From Scylla paramamosain (taxonomy: Eukaryota > Arthropoda > Malacostraca > Decapoda > Portunidae), in contig NC_087161.1 of NCBI RefSeq assembly GCF_035594125.1, forward strand, positions 8,541,001 through 8,605,000: DNA of 64,000 nt. Direction: 5' to 3'. The notes under the pieces were generated by a model that had not been told where the DNA came from, did not search any database, and worked only from the letters and a program-made list of their open reading frames with translations. Position numbers and translations under genes: made by a program. Positions 11,868 to 23,284 of this stretch are shown piece after piece (the first letter of the stretch is position 1; each line of letters starts with the position of its first letter).

Positions 11868-12717
11868 GTGTCCCACTCCCCTCCTGTAGGAGGAGGTGTA
11901 CCCCCCTCCATGTCTGACGGACCCTCCTCCCCTGCTCCATCAAGGGGGAGGGAGGACACTGACCGACGACCCCAGACTGCCCGACTTTCCATTGACCCTA
12001 ATACAGCGACGTTCGTGACTCTCCACTCAAGGACAAACACCCACCTCTCCACGGTAAATTCTTTTATAATAAAAGAAGTTATTGACTGTAACATTGGAAA
12101 TATTGTGAACGTAAAGAAACTTGCCAGTGGTGACTTGCTTGTTCAAACGATTAACGTAAGTCAAGTCGAGTCATTGTTAAAGCTCCCAGTTCGTCCATGA
12201 CATCGAGATCGAGGCTTCGATTCCAGTGTCCATGAACTCATGTCTGGGAGTCGCCTCCCATCGCGATTTTGTGGACATGGAACTGTCTGAGACTGTCGAT
12301 TGTATGGCTGACCAGGATGTAATTGACGCAAGAAGGATCACTAAAATTGTTGACGGTACGTGAAGGAGCATGGCCTCGGTAATATTCACCTTCAGTGCTG
12401 CTAAGTTGCCAGAGAGGGTTCATGTAGGACACGAATCGGTTTCCGTTCGTCCCTACATTCCGAATTCTCTTCGTTGTTTCAAGTGCCAGCTTTACGGTCA
12501 CCATGGCAACGCTTGTTCTTCGCACTCTTACTGCGATAGATGTGATGGAGAGGAACATATGGTGGAGCAGTGCACGTCTTTGGTATATAAGTGTCTTAAC
12601 GGTGTAGGTGCTCATCCCACTTTCTCACGCGACTGCCTCGCGTGGAGAAAGAGGTCTGCACATGCAGTTAAGGCTACTGAAGGAATCTCATATACTATGC
12701 GGCGAGGATGCGAGTGA
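11868..12717 (+). pseudogene. LINE C ORF1 (jockey-like gag with CCHC knuckles)
   Basis: The Met at 11,868 opens a 110-codon frame with a Pro/Ser-rich start and then NSFIIKEVIDCNIGNIVNV, typical of the folded domain before the knuckles. The frame breaks near 12,200 and the product continues in other frames to 12,717. The C-terminus has SLRCFKCQLYGHHGNAC, then YCDRCDGEEHMVEQC and a third Cys cluster before RDCLAW, which is the knuckle series of jockey-group ORF1 proteins that bind element RNA. A stop lies near 12,361. Non-functional. Confidence 0.75.
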
Positions 12718-12891
12718 AGGAGACGCAGGCCGCGCCAGCTTCAGAAGTCTCATATGCCTTGACAATTATAAGAGTTCAGCCCGGAGGTCAAGTGTACTTG
12801 GGGAGCAGATAGTTAAAATATTATATTAATACACATATTATATTACAGACAAACCCCTGTCTTCTGAACGTTAAAAGTGTGACCCGTGTAG

Positions 12892-15354
12892 ATGATCCGA
12901 ATGGTAACGCGTCTGCCATCGATCTCTCCTTGCTCCTTGTCAAATATACTCCCTGACTTCTCCTGGGAAGTCATCGATGACTCCCACGGAAGTGACCACC
13001 TGCCCATCTACATCTCCTATGCACACGATCTTCCGTCCAACCTCCATCCTCCCAAGTTTAATTTCAAGAGAGCAGATTGGGCAGCCTTCCGTGGGGTTGC
13101 CGACGTGGCTATATCTGGCGAGGACATTGACACTATCTCCAGCAACGCAACACAGTCCATATTACACGCCGCCGAGGCATGTATTCTGAACACTTCAACA
13201 GTTCACACAAAGCATGGAGTTTTATGGTGGACAACGGATTGCCGACAAGCACCTCGTGAGCGTAATAAATAATACAGGCATTTGAGCCAGCACCCCAGTC
13301 GAGCAAATTTCATAGCCTATAAACAGGCAAGGACTTAGGCAAGGAAAGTCATTCTTGATGCTAAGAGGGACTCAATCCGACAGTTTACACCAACTGTGAA
13401 CCGCACCATCCCCCTTGTCACAAGTTCGGAAAACCATATATATATTAAACAATAAAAGACCATATACTCCAATCACAACCTTCAAAATAAATAACTGTAC
13501 AAAAGACAACCAAGTTGACATCGCCAACTCAATAGCCCAACACTTCTACCAAGGAAGCAACACCACCTATTATGACCCTGCCTTCCTTCCCTTTAAGGAG
13601 ACTCACTGCCCCAAACTTTGCCACAGGAGTCGTAAACTCGGACTACAACTCAAGGTTTACGTTGGATGAACTCCTTGCCCTGAAATCCTGTAAAGGCTCC
13701 AGTCCAGGTCCAGATAATATTTTATATATTATGTTACAGCATCTCGGCCATCATTCCTTTGTGAAATTATTACAGCTTTACAATAGAATCTGGACCACCT
13801 ACACCTTCCCTCACTCCTGGCATTTCTCACACTATCCCAGTCCCTAAAAAGACTGGACGCCTTACGGACCCCAGTGCGTTTCGTCCTATTGCGCTCACGA
13901 GCTGTCCATGTAAGATCATGGAGCGTATGATAAAGCGAAGGCTCCTTTTTGTTTTAGAAGCGAAGGCTTTGTTAGGTGATCAGCGGTCGGGTTTTCGGAA
14001 GTACCGAGACACGATGGATCACCTAACAAACCTGAAGCACTGCCAATTGTCAAAAATTAATTAATGATAGGGATCATCACATCCACAAAACCTTCGACAT
14101 GACATGGCGACACTGTATCCTCATGAAACTCTGCGCTTACGGTTTCTGAGGTAACTTGCCAATTTTTGTTTATAACTTCCTTCAGGACAGAACATTCTCT
14201 GTCAAGGTTCCTGGTAACGTAATCTCGGACGTTTTTGTCCAGGGAAACGGGGTGCCACAGGATAGTGTTCTTAGTCCCATTTTATTTTGTATTATGATTA
14301 ATGATATTCTGTCGACAACTCCTTTCCCCAGGAATCTTAAATACTCACTCTAGGCTGACAAATGTGCGTTGTGGCACTCCTCGCCTAACGCACAGCTCCC
14401 GGCGGGGCAGATTCAAGCTGGCGCTCTGTGGGGATTTAAGTTTTCCGTTCCTAAGTGTATCTTCGTTGTTTTCACTAGAAGTAACGTATCTAACTTGCAA
14501 TTAGCACTTCAGATACTACTTATACCGTTTATAAATTCAATAAAGTTCCTGTGCCTTCATGTTTACAGCATACTCAACTGCAGGACTCATATTAATGAAT
14601 TGCTTATCCGTTGTTGTAAAAGAATAATGTCCTTTAAGTATCTTTCTGGTACCTCATGGGAAACAGATAGAAAATCTTTATTAATGGTGTATCTTTATTA
14701 ATGGTGTATAAGCCCTTAATTCGCTCTCACTTAAGCTATGGCTCACCGGTGTATGGGTCTGCATCGGAACCAACATTGAGGAGACTGGATGTATTTCAGA
14801 ATGAATGTGTGCGCATGTGTCTTGGGGGTTTGCGCTGCACTCCAGTGGCGTGGATGGAAGTTGAGACCAAAATATTACTACTGCACATTCAACGCGACGC
14901 TATCCTTTTATCCCATGGAATAAAAACAGCCCGAAAGGCTCCCCTCGGTAGCACAGGAAGCAGAATTATATGGCAGCACCACCTCTTTCACACTACTGTC
15001 CGCCCTCCAGTTCACACGCTCTGTCGGACATCACTCTGATCAACGGGACCAGCTTGTGCTGCCCACTCTTCATCCCCTGGAAATGTCCCACCACCACTTT
15101 CACTTAGGATGGGCTGCACCCTCCCTACACATATTCTCCCATTCATGGCAAACCTCTTTCCACCTGTAACATTATCCTCTCTATCGAGCAGATCCTGCCT
15201 CAGTGTGCGTTATTGGGGGCACAGGCAGCCCTTGGCAGCTTACTGCCGGGGCTGCGGTCTCCTGCTAACGCAGGCCACCCTTCTGGGTGATGAGCACCCT
15301 GATGTGGTCGATAGACTGATGATTTTTCTGACTGAGACCGATTTAATCAGATAG
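12892..15354 (+). pseudogene. LINE C endonuclease-RT ORF2, fragmented
   Basis: The endonuclease C-terminal part is at 12,892-13,272 (SHGSDHLPIYIS, the conserved S-D-H). The RT fingers follow at 13,572-13,847 (SCKGSSPGPDNI), and FRPIALTSCPCKIMERM near 13,880. Motif A survives as FDMTW near 14,095. The stretch with GNGVPQDSVLSPILF is motif B (14,156-14,353), and the YxDD box is not readable. The thumb and C-terminus (PLIRSHLSYGSPVYGSAS) are at 14,701-15,039, and a Cys cluster CRGCGLLLTQ near 15,250 resembles the LINE C-terminal knuckle. At least six frame changes. Confidence 0.78.
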
Positions 15355-15359
15355 CTGTG

Positions 15360-16089
15360 ATTCACATGTATATATTATGTGATATATGTATTATACATTA
15401 TGTATATAAGTGATATGTGAAAATGAGTCTACATTGTGTACTGCATGATTTTATATGACTGTGTTCCCCATTCATGTACATACATAATAACTGTGTTCCT
15501 CATAATACATAATACATAATACGTAGTAATACTACGTAGCCTCCCTTCCTGTGTGCAAGTGTGTTACCTTTCCCTCTTCCTTGCCCTGACTAAGGATAAT
15601 AGCTTTGTGATATGATTACGAACCTTGTATGAATGAAGCGTGTGTGAAGGAATGAATGTGTGCAATATACTGTATATGTTAAAAATTAATGAATAAATGT
15701 AACAATTTTTTTTTCTAATGGCTAATAGGTATAAAAACAATAAAATAAGATAAAATAAAATAAAATTAAATTAATAAAAAAAATGAATAAAAAATGGCAT
15801 AATAAAAAGTGTAGAGCTAATCGAGTCTTGACCGCTTCAGAGGGTGGGGACCCGTCACAAACGTAGTCATAAATGATTGTACACAAATTTATCATAAATA
15901 CCTCATTATGATAATTTTTCAATTGTACTACAATCTTTCCTTTCTTAAATCATAACATGCATTTAAAACTCTAAGGATTTTTCAAATGTTCCGCGCAGAT
16001 GTACACCTCGTCTCAAGCCCTATTTTGCGTCATAAAGTAACATTTTTCTCACATATAACCTAAAAGAAAAAAAAAAGTGTTCATCAGTC
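15360..16089. other. AT-rich sequence, no gene seen
   Basis: It includes degenerate TATA-rich low complexity (15,365-15,420) and AAAAT-type repeats (15,735-15,800). It may hold the LINE C tail and the left arm of the hAT relic. No reliable inverted-repeat terminus was found. Confidence 0.35.
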
Positions 16090-17690
16090 ATGGCACCAAA
16101 AAGAAGTAAAACTGCTCAGGTTTGGAACTACATGGAGCAGACGTCGTCTTATCTCGTCATATGCTTGGTGTGTAAAGATATGCTGAAGTACTGTGGAGGT
16201 ACATCTAACTTGATAGATCACCTTTGTACTAGACATCCTGTAGAATACGCTGAGGCAAAATAGGATACTGAATGTGAAATGATTTGGAAGGCTCCACATT
16301 AATGGAGACTATTACAATGGTTCAGCCCTATGAAAATGACTCTGGCAAAAAGAAAGAGCTTGAGTATCTTGTAGTCAGAATGACAGTGGAAGACCCACAG
16401 GGTTCAGGAAATTAGTTCATGGTCTCAATCCTAAGTACGAGTTATCCAGCCCCAGAGAGATAGGGAGAACATTTTGCCCTCTGTTTACAACCGAGGAGTA
16501 GGAAGGGTAAGAAAAGAGTTAAAGGTGGCTAAAACAAATCTCTTTGAATGCTGACATCTAGATATCCCGGTAGACTAAAGGACTCCTCACGTGACAGCTC
16601 ACTACATTTCTCTGGAATGGACTCTCATGTCTGCTGTGCTTGACGCTGTCCGAATGGTTCAATCCCACACAGCAGAAAATATTGCAGAGGAGCTAAGACT
16701 CATCTGCAACAAATGGAACATATTAGATAAAAGATGTTCCATTGTGACTGATAATGCTGCTAAAATTATTGCAGCATTAGAAATAATGAATATGCGTAAT
16801 ATCCCGTGCTTTGCACTGGATTTAGGAGAACACCGAGGATGTCCAGATGCTTAAGGAAAAATCAAGGCCATTGTAAATTTCCTCCACCATAGTGTGAAGG
16901 CTTCTGATAAGCTCAAGCAACTGCAAAAGCAACACAATCAGCCACCAAAAAAACTCATTCAAGATGTAGAAACCATATGAAATTCTACATACTATATGAT
17001 GATAAGATATATGGAGCAAAACGTGCTTTTCACCATTACTCTGTGTTTGCTGGGTAAGAGCAGCATGTGTCTTGTACTCCTCTAGACCACAGTCACTCTT
17101 CTAGAACCATTTGAGGAGGATACAAGAGAAATGTCATTAGAAAAGTTACCTCCCTTTCCAAGGTAATACCAATGGTAAGGGAAAGTCAGGAATTCATGAA
17201 TTCCACAGAACCTCAGGTGACTTATAATCAATATAACCTTGGAAGACAAGTCCAAAGGCAAATAGAACGAAGATTCGGTGCTGTAGAAGGATCTTTCCTC
17301 CTTGCAGTGGCAACCTTTTTAGATCCTAGTTTCAAAAAGATGCCATTCTCACAAAGCTCGAATATCAAAGCGACAGAAGAACGCTTAGTGAACCTAATGC
17401 GTTCAGAGGACAATAGCCCAAAAAGAGATGGCACAGGTATCTTCGCAGGCATCGACAGGCCCACATAATGAGATCAGAAGATATCTTGAAGAACTTCACA
17501 CACCTAGAGAGGAAGATCCTCTAGTGTGGTGGTAGGAATACGTCATCCTGTTCCCAAAGTTAAAAGAGCTGGTAAGAAGACATCCGTTCCATCGGAGCAA
17601 CTTTTTTCTAAAGCAGGTGAGCTCATCTTCCACAGACGAAGCAGTCTCAAGGAAGAAAACATTAGTATGATTTTCTTTCTTAGGATATAA
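16090..17690 (+). pseudogene. hAT-family transposase with BED zinc finger, decayed
   Basis: The Met at 16,090 begins a BED finger of 58 codons (VWNYME, CLVCKDMLKYCGGTSNL, HLCTRHP), ended by TAG at 16,261. The catalytic region is at 16,591-16,854 (SLEWTLMSAVL, SHTAENIAEEL, IVTDNAAKI, CFALDL), followed by the helical insertion remnant and at 17,172-17,468 ATFLDPSFKKM. The C-terminal dimerisation region is at about 17,470-17,690 (EDPLVWW, SVPSEQLFSKAGE, RRSSLKEENISM). The order matches ZBED/hAT transposases. At least four stops or frameshifts; terminal inverted repeats were not found. Confidence 0.85.
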
Positions 17691-17734
17691 TCAATGTGTA
17701 CTTACATTATGTATATTATGTGTCTAAAGGAAAC

Positions 17735-17860
17735 TTTTCTGTGATATAGAATCTGTGATACGAAAGCATTTATTATTTACTTTGTCCTTTTTTTTTTTGA
17801 AGCATAAATATATTCTTTTCTGTGATATTTAATCTGTGATACGGAAACATTTATATGTTT
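17735..17860. repeat. Imperfect direct duplication
   Basis: CTTTTCTGTGATAT.GAATCTGTGATACG.AA.CATTTAT occurs near 17,733 and 17,816, in the AT-rich sequence downstream of the hAT relic. Confidence 0.7.
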
Positions 17861-18444
17861 TACTGCTTTTAGTTTAAGGAGATTCTGTGATAAGGAATCT
17901 AATATGGAATCTAATAAGGAATGTAATAAAGAAGTAATATTGCGTATATTAAATATATTTCGTGATTAATTTTTCCATTTATTTACCATGCAAATGTTTT
18001 TAGCTTCATTTTCAGGAACACAATTTTCTGTTGTTGTGTATTTCATTATTACGTATTTATTTGTGATATGGATTGATAATGTGAAATACCTTGTTTATGT
18101 AGTGATTTTTTTTTTTTTTTTTTTGCCTAGCAGAATCTGTGTACTAAATTATTATCTATTCTTGAGAGTCTAAACCTAACGCAACATCATCCCAACCTAT
18201 CCTAAACCAGTCTAGCGTGTTCAAGAGTGATTGGTACCTACTCCTCTAGACTTCGGAAGTATGCGTCGGGCGCCTGCGGGCTGCAAGTGGGTGATGCCAC
18301 GCACGTCTGACAGCGAACACGGCATCCAGACACCCTGGACATTTCATTTTGCCACACCGGTGTAGGTTCACTCGAGGTCTATCCAGACCCTAAATGGATG
18401 ACTGTTAGGTTAAAACACTAGGGCTGAAGAAAAATATATATAAT
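17861..18444. other. Unassigned, no gene seen
   Basis: AT-rich to about 18,170 with a T tract at 18,107-18,124, then a GC-richer 200-bp patch (18,240-18,400) without a coding motif. Confidence 0.3.
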
Positions 18445-18965
18445 TTATTAAAGGCAGAGATTGGGTTTTAAGGCCACAATATAACAAATTAGTCAGAACA
18501 GTCAGGAGGTTAACGAGGAAAGCTAAAAACAATTATGAATTAAATGTAGCTAGCCAGGTGAAGACGGACCCCAACGGATTTTATCAGGTATATAGGAAGA
18601 AGAATACAAAAACAATAGGTCCATTAAAGGCAGCAGACAGGGAGCTGGTTAGTTCTGGGAAGGGGATTAGTAAAATTCTGAATGAGTATTTTTTAACTGT
18701 CTTCACTTAGGAACACACGTAGGAAATGCCGAATAGTGAGCAGATCTTTAGAGCAGAAGAGAATGAGAAGCTGACAGATATTACCATAACTAAGGAGATA
18801 GATAGGCTGAAAAAAGTTCAAGACACCAGGACCAGATAAAATATATCCTAGAGTACTTAAGGAATGCAAAGAGGTTATTTGTGAACCGTTAGTTTCTGTC
18901 TTTAGAAAATAATTTAAGTCAGGTAAGGTACCGGTAATGTGGAGGCAGACTTTATTGAGGCACCG
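18445..18965 (+). mobile_element. LINE D fragment (CR1/L2-like, pre-RT and RT fingers)
   Basis: Plus-strand frame with RLTRKAKNNYELNVA, KTDPNGFYQVYRKK, SGKGISKILNEYFLTVF and then, after a frame change, PRVLKECKEVI and a PVMWRQ-like stretch. This is the conserved linker and start of the RT in CR1/L2-group LINEs (fields K-N-FY-Y and LNEYF-VFT). It ends at about 18,965 before the catalytic palm, so it is truncated at both ends. Contains several stops. Confidence 0.75.
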
Positions 18966-19137
18966 AAGACCACATAAAATGTAAAAACAATAGCATTAAA
19001 CAAGAAAATAATGTATCTGAGTAATCAAACCATCCCATCAACCCGTCCCATCTACAGAATTCATCCTCAGAGCAGCAGAGAGAAGCTCACTCCGTGACAC
19101 TCACACTGTCTCATTTAATGAGACATCGAATCATGCA
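18966..19137. other. Short unassigned spacer
   Basis: AT-rich and without coding signal. It separates the LINE D fragment from LINE B copy 2. Confidence 0.3.
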
Positions 19138-20717
19138 TCTTTTTTTTTCTTTTTTTTTTATGTAGGAAGGACACTGGCCAAGGGCAACAAAAATCTAATA
19201 AAAAAAATGCCCACTGAAATGCCAGTCCCATAAAAGGGTCAAAGCAGTGGTCAAAAATTGATGGATAAGTGTCTTGAAACCTCCCTCTTGAAGAAATTCA
19301 AGTCATAGGAAGGTGGAAATACAGAAGCAGGCAGAGAGTTCCAGAGTTTACCAGAGAAAGGGATGAATGATTGAGAATACTGGTTAACTCTTGCGTTAGA
19401 GCGGTTGACAGAATAGGGGTGAGAGAAAGAAGAAAGTCTTGTGCACCGACGCCGCGGAAGAAGGGGAGGCATGCAGTTAGCAAGATCAGAAGAGCAGTTA
19501 GCATGAAAATAGCGGTAGAAGACAGCTAGATATGCAACATTGCGGCGGTGAGAGAGAGGCTGAAGACAGTCAGTTAGAGGAGAGGAGTTGATGAGACGAA
19601 AAGCTTTTGATTCCACCCTGTCTAGAACATAAGAACATAAGAAATAAGGGAAGCTGCAAGAAGCGACCAGGCTTACACGTGGCAGTCCCTGTATGAAACA
19701 CACCTACCTATTTCCATCTGCTATCCCCATCCATAAACTTGTCTAATCTTCTCTTAAAGCTTTCTAGTGTCCTAGCACTAACTACATGATTACTGAGTCT
19801 GTTTAGAAAGAGCAGTATGAGTGGAACCCCCCCCAGACATGTGAAGCATACTCCATACATGGACGGATAAGGCCCTTGTACAGAGTTAGCAGCTGTGGGA
19901 TGAGAGAAACTGGCGGAGACGTCTCAGAACACCTAACTTCATAGAAGCTGTTTTAGCTAGAGATGAGATGTGAAGTTTCCAGTTCAGATTATAAGTAAAG
20001 GACAGACCGAGGATGTTCAGTGTAGATGAGGGGGACAGTTGAGTGTCATTGAAGAAGAGGGGATAGTTGTCTGGAAGGTTGTGTCGAGTTGATAGATGGA
20101 GGAATTGAGTTTTTGAGGCATTGAACAATACCAAGTTTGCTCTGCCCCAATCAAAAATTTTAGAAAGATCAGAAGTCAGGCGTTCTGTGGCTTCCCTGCG
20201 TGATATGTTTACCTCCTGAAGGGTTGGACGTGTATGAAAAGACGTGGAAAAGTGCAGGGTGGTATCATCAGCGTAGGAGTGGATAGGACAAAAAGTTTGG
20301 TTTAGAAGATCATTAATGAATAATAAGAAGAGAGTGGGTGACAGGACAGAACCCTGAGGAACACCACTGTTAATAGATTTAGGAGAAGAACAGTGACCGT
20401 CTACCACAGCAGCAATAGAACAGTCAGAAAGGAAACTTGAGATGAAGTTACAGAGAGAAGGATAGAAACCGTAGGAGGGTAGTTTGGAAATCAAAGCTTT
20501 GTGCCACTCTATCAAAAGCTTTTGATATGTCCAAGGCAGCAGCAAAAGTTTCACCAAAATCTCTAAAAGAATATGACCAAGACTCAGTAAGGAAAGCCAG
20601 ATCACCAGTAGAGCGGCCTTGACGGAACCCATACTGGCGATCAGATAGAAGGTTGTGAAGTGATAGATGTTTAAGAATCTTCCTGTTGAGGATAGATTAA
20701 AAAACTTTAGATAGGCA
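19138..20717 (-). mobile_element. LINE B copy 2, 5'-truncated
   Basis: Minus-strand LINE B. The T-tract and conserved 3' tail (GGACACTGGCCAAGGGCAAC) are at 19,140-19,200, the C-terminal domain at 19,251-19,620 and the RT at about 19,886-20,717. The RT retains motif A region, [15 protein letters not shown] (motif B) and [10 protein letters not shown] (motif C) in one open frame. The 5' end is lost at about 20,717, before the RT fingers. A 181-bp repeat is inserted at 19,626-19,806. Frameshifts are present, so this copy is non-autonomous. Confidence 0.9.
19626..19806. mobile_element. 181-bp short repeat inserted in LINE B copy 2
   Basis: Absent from the other LINE B copies, where CTGTCTAG is followed directly by AAGAGC. 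It is flanked by CTGTCTAG (19,618-19,625) and CTGTTTAG (19,799-19,806), an 8-bp direct repeat with one mismatch that looks like a target-site duplication. It begins AACATAAGAACATAAGAAAT. No coding motif is long enough to call; it may be a SINE or the tail of another LINE. I saw no A-tail or tRNA-like promoter boxes. Confidence 0.7.
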
Positions 20718-21396
<679 letters not shown>

Positions 21397-22208
21397 GAGA
21401 GATCGTACATGTTTTCATCATCTTTGTATTATTACTATTACTCTTATTGCAACCTTTCTTTTTAAGTAATACATTTATTCATAATGTGTCAACTTTTGCC
21501 GCCCGCATTGCCTGCAGCAGTGTGATGCTGGCAATGTCAAGGCGACTTACATACGAAATTTCATTCGCCTTCGCCCATCACGGGCACGTCACTCAGAAGG
21601 AAAGGCTCGGATTGACAGAGAGAACTAGAGTCAAGAAAAATTCCAAACTGTGTCAGTGACGACGTGAAAAATGAAAATTAGCCGATGGTACCAGGAATGT
21701 CTCAAAAACTTAGAAAGGCAAGGTATAGTAACGTTAGAGAGAGGTGCAGAAAGTGAAGAGGAATATGTTGATGACCCTGACTCTCCCGAACTCTCACCAT
21801 AATAACGTGCAATTTCATAATTGTATTTTTGATATATGTGGTGTAATTACTTTTTGGTATGTATGTTAGATATATTTTCTATGTTAGACAGGTATACTGA
21901 TTTTTTTGAGTATGTGATATATTATACTAACTGTAACTTCTTTCAAGTACCAAATGAAGTCTGGTGTTGTCTTTTGTTATATTCTTTCCTGCATTAGTTA
22001 TAGTGTGTGCATAACCCTAAGCCCCTAACATGTGAGGAACGGAAGCAACATATGAGTGGGGGGTGGGGAGGCACGGCAGACAGTGAAGAGAATCCGGAAA
22101 CCCTCAGAAAATTTTACAAGAGAATATAATAAAATAATATATTTATGTACTAAAATTATTGTCTTAACTTAATGTAAAGTAAAGAATACTCTTTGAATTG
22201 GAAAGAAT
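21397..22208. other. Unassigned; weak small ORFs
   Basis: Two modest plus-strand frames exist. One spans 21,447-21,659 (70 codons). The other is a 43-codon frame from the ATG at about 21,671, ending with an acidic tail ESEEEYVDDPDSPELSP. I recognise neither. The acidic tail could be the last exon of a gene or transposase, but there is no supporting context. The rest is AT-rich. Confidence 0.3.
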
Positions 22209-22347
22209 CTGTAATAATTATAAAAAAAATCTGTTAATATCATAAAGAAATTCAATATTTCTCTACCTGTAATCTGTAATCTGTAATCTGTAATAATTAT
22301 AAAAAAAATCTGTTAATATCATAAAGAAATTCAATATTTCTCTACCT
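22209..22347. repeat. Perfect 60-bp direct duplication
   Basis: The 60-bp units 22,209-22,268 and 22,288-22,347 appear identical. They are separated by 19 bp of GTAATCT repeats that extend the unit's own first bases. Confidence 0.9.
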
Positions 22348-22491
22348 AGAAAGATTTCACTTGATATTGAAAAATTTTGAAGGCTCATGTTGAAAGTTTT
22401 TCTTTTGACTGGTGAACACAGTCAGTGACATCTATTGCCTGCACAGATCCCGTAGTCAGATTTGCAAGATTTGCGCCCTACCACATCAGCA

Positions 22492-22701
22492 ATGGTGCAT
22501 GTTTGCAGTGTCAAAGGATGCCGGACAATGAAACGCAGCAAACGAAATACACTTTTCCACAATTTCTCTTCAAATGCAGCGATGCAAAAATTATGGATTC
22601 AGTTTTGTAAGCGTAAACAAGTTATAAATTCAACCGCAGCAAAACTGTGCAGTTTGCACTTCTCAGGAACCTACTATAAACGGAACCTAAAGTATGCCTA
22701 A
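22492..22701 (+). CDS. THAP-type zinc-finger domain ORF (exon or transposase start)
   Basis: The frame from Met 22,492 gives a 69-residue product with the THAP layout. It has C-x4-C near the start (MVHVCSVKGC), an F-x-F stretch (LFHNFSS), the invariant Trp (LWIQFCKRK) and the closing C-x2-H with following Phe (KLCSLHF). THAP domains bind DNA and occur in host regulators and at the N-terminus of P-element-type and other transposases. The frame is open for ten more codons upstream (Met 22,462). It ends at TAA 22,699 just after AAA|GTATGC, which could be a splice donor near 22,690. No downstream partner exon is recognised. The usual AVPTxF box is not visible before the stop. Confidence 0.65.
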   Translation: MVHVCSVKGCRTMKRSKRNTLFHNFSSNAAMQKLWIQFCKRKQVINSTAAKLCSLHFSGTYYKRNLKYA

Positions 22702-23080
22702 TTTTTTTTACCAATATATATTTTGTGGCAGATATAGGCACAATTATTTCTAAGGCCTGTACAGGAAAGAGGTTAGTTCCCCCTAAGTGTAATTTAGTAA
22801 ACGCATTGGGCGCGAGAGGAAACGAGAGGGGTTAGGGGGTAGGGACGTTGGAAGGGTCTCTCTCTACGTCTACGTCTACGTCATCCGGAGAGACTCAAGC
22901 TCCATCCACCGGCTGACCTGACCTGTGTATTAGCGGCGCTGGGGTGTATGGCTTGTTCGGTTGGCAGTTTTGCCACTGAATAGGGACATATGTAAATCTC
23001 GTAAATACACAGAAACGTTAGTAACCTGGTGTTAAAACATCCCAAATAATTCTTAATGAACTAAATACCACTAAACAACC
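22702..23080. other. Unassigned, no gene seen
   Basis: It includes a short CTACGT repeat near 22,865-22,885. No coding motif. Confidence 0.3.
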
Positions 23081-23095
23081 AGAGAGAGAGAGAGA

Positions 23096-23151
<56 letters not shown>
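23081..23151. repeat. (AG)n microsatellite
   Basis: Nearly pure AG tract with one GGG interruption. Confidence 0.97.
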
Positions 23152-23153
<2 letters not shown>

Positions 23154-23284
23154 ACTACGCACTGAACACAGCAGTGACTTGAGTCAACCTCACCAAGTTT
23201 TAATGAGTTTAGATACGGTGCTATGTTATTCTGGCTATGTTTCAGTTCATAGAAAGAAATACAGATCAACAGAGCCAGGCGGTA

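Larger units (their letters stand above)
11640..15700 (+). mobile_element. LINE C, jockey-type non-LTR retrotransposon, decayed
   Basis: Plus-strand element with an ORF1 carrying gag zinc knuckles (11,868-12,717), a partial endonuclease (12,892-13,272), an RT (about 13,400-14,700) and a C-terminal domain (14,701-15,354). It is followed by AT-rich 3' sequence with AATAAA near 15,680. Most of the endonuclease N-terminal half is missing between 12,720 and 12,892. Multiple frameshifts are present. The left limit is uncertain, and I saw no target-site duplication. Confidence 0.78.

Noticed and set aside
15839..15860. CAGAGGGTGGGGACCC as a possible left end of the hAT relic
   Set aside because: No matching inverted right end was found downstream of 17,690.
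21671..21802. 43-codon frame with an acidic tail
   Set aside because: Too short and without context to call a gene; mentioned only under the unassigned stretch.
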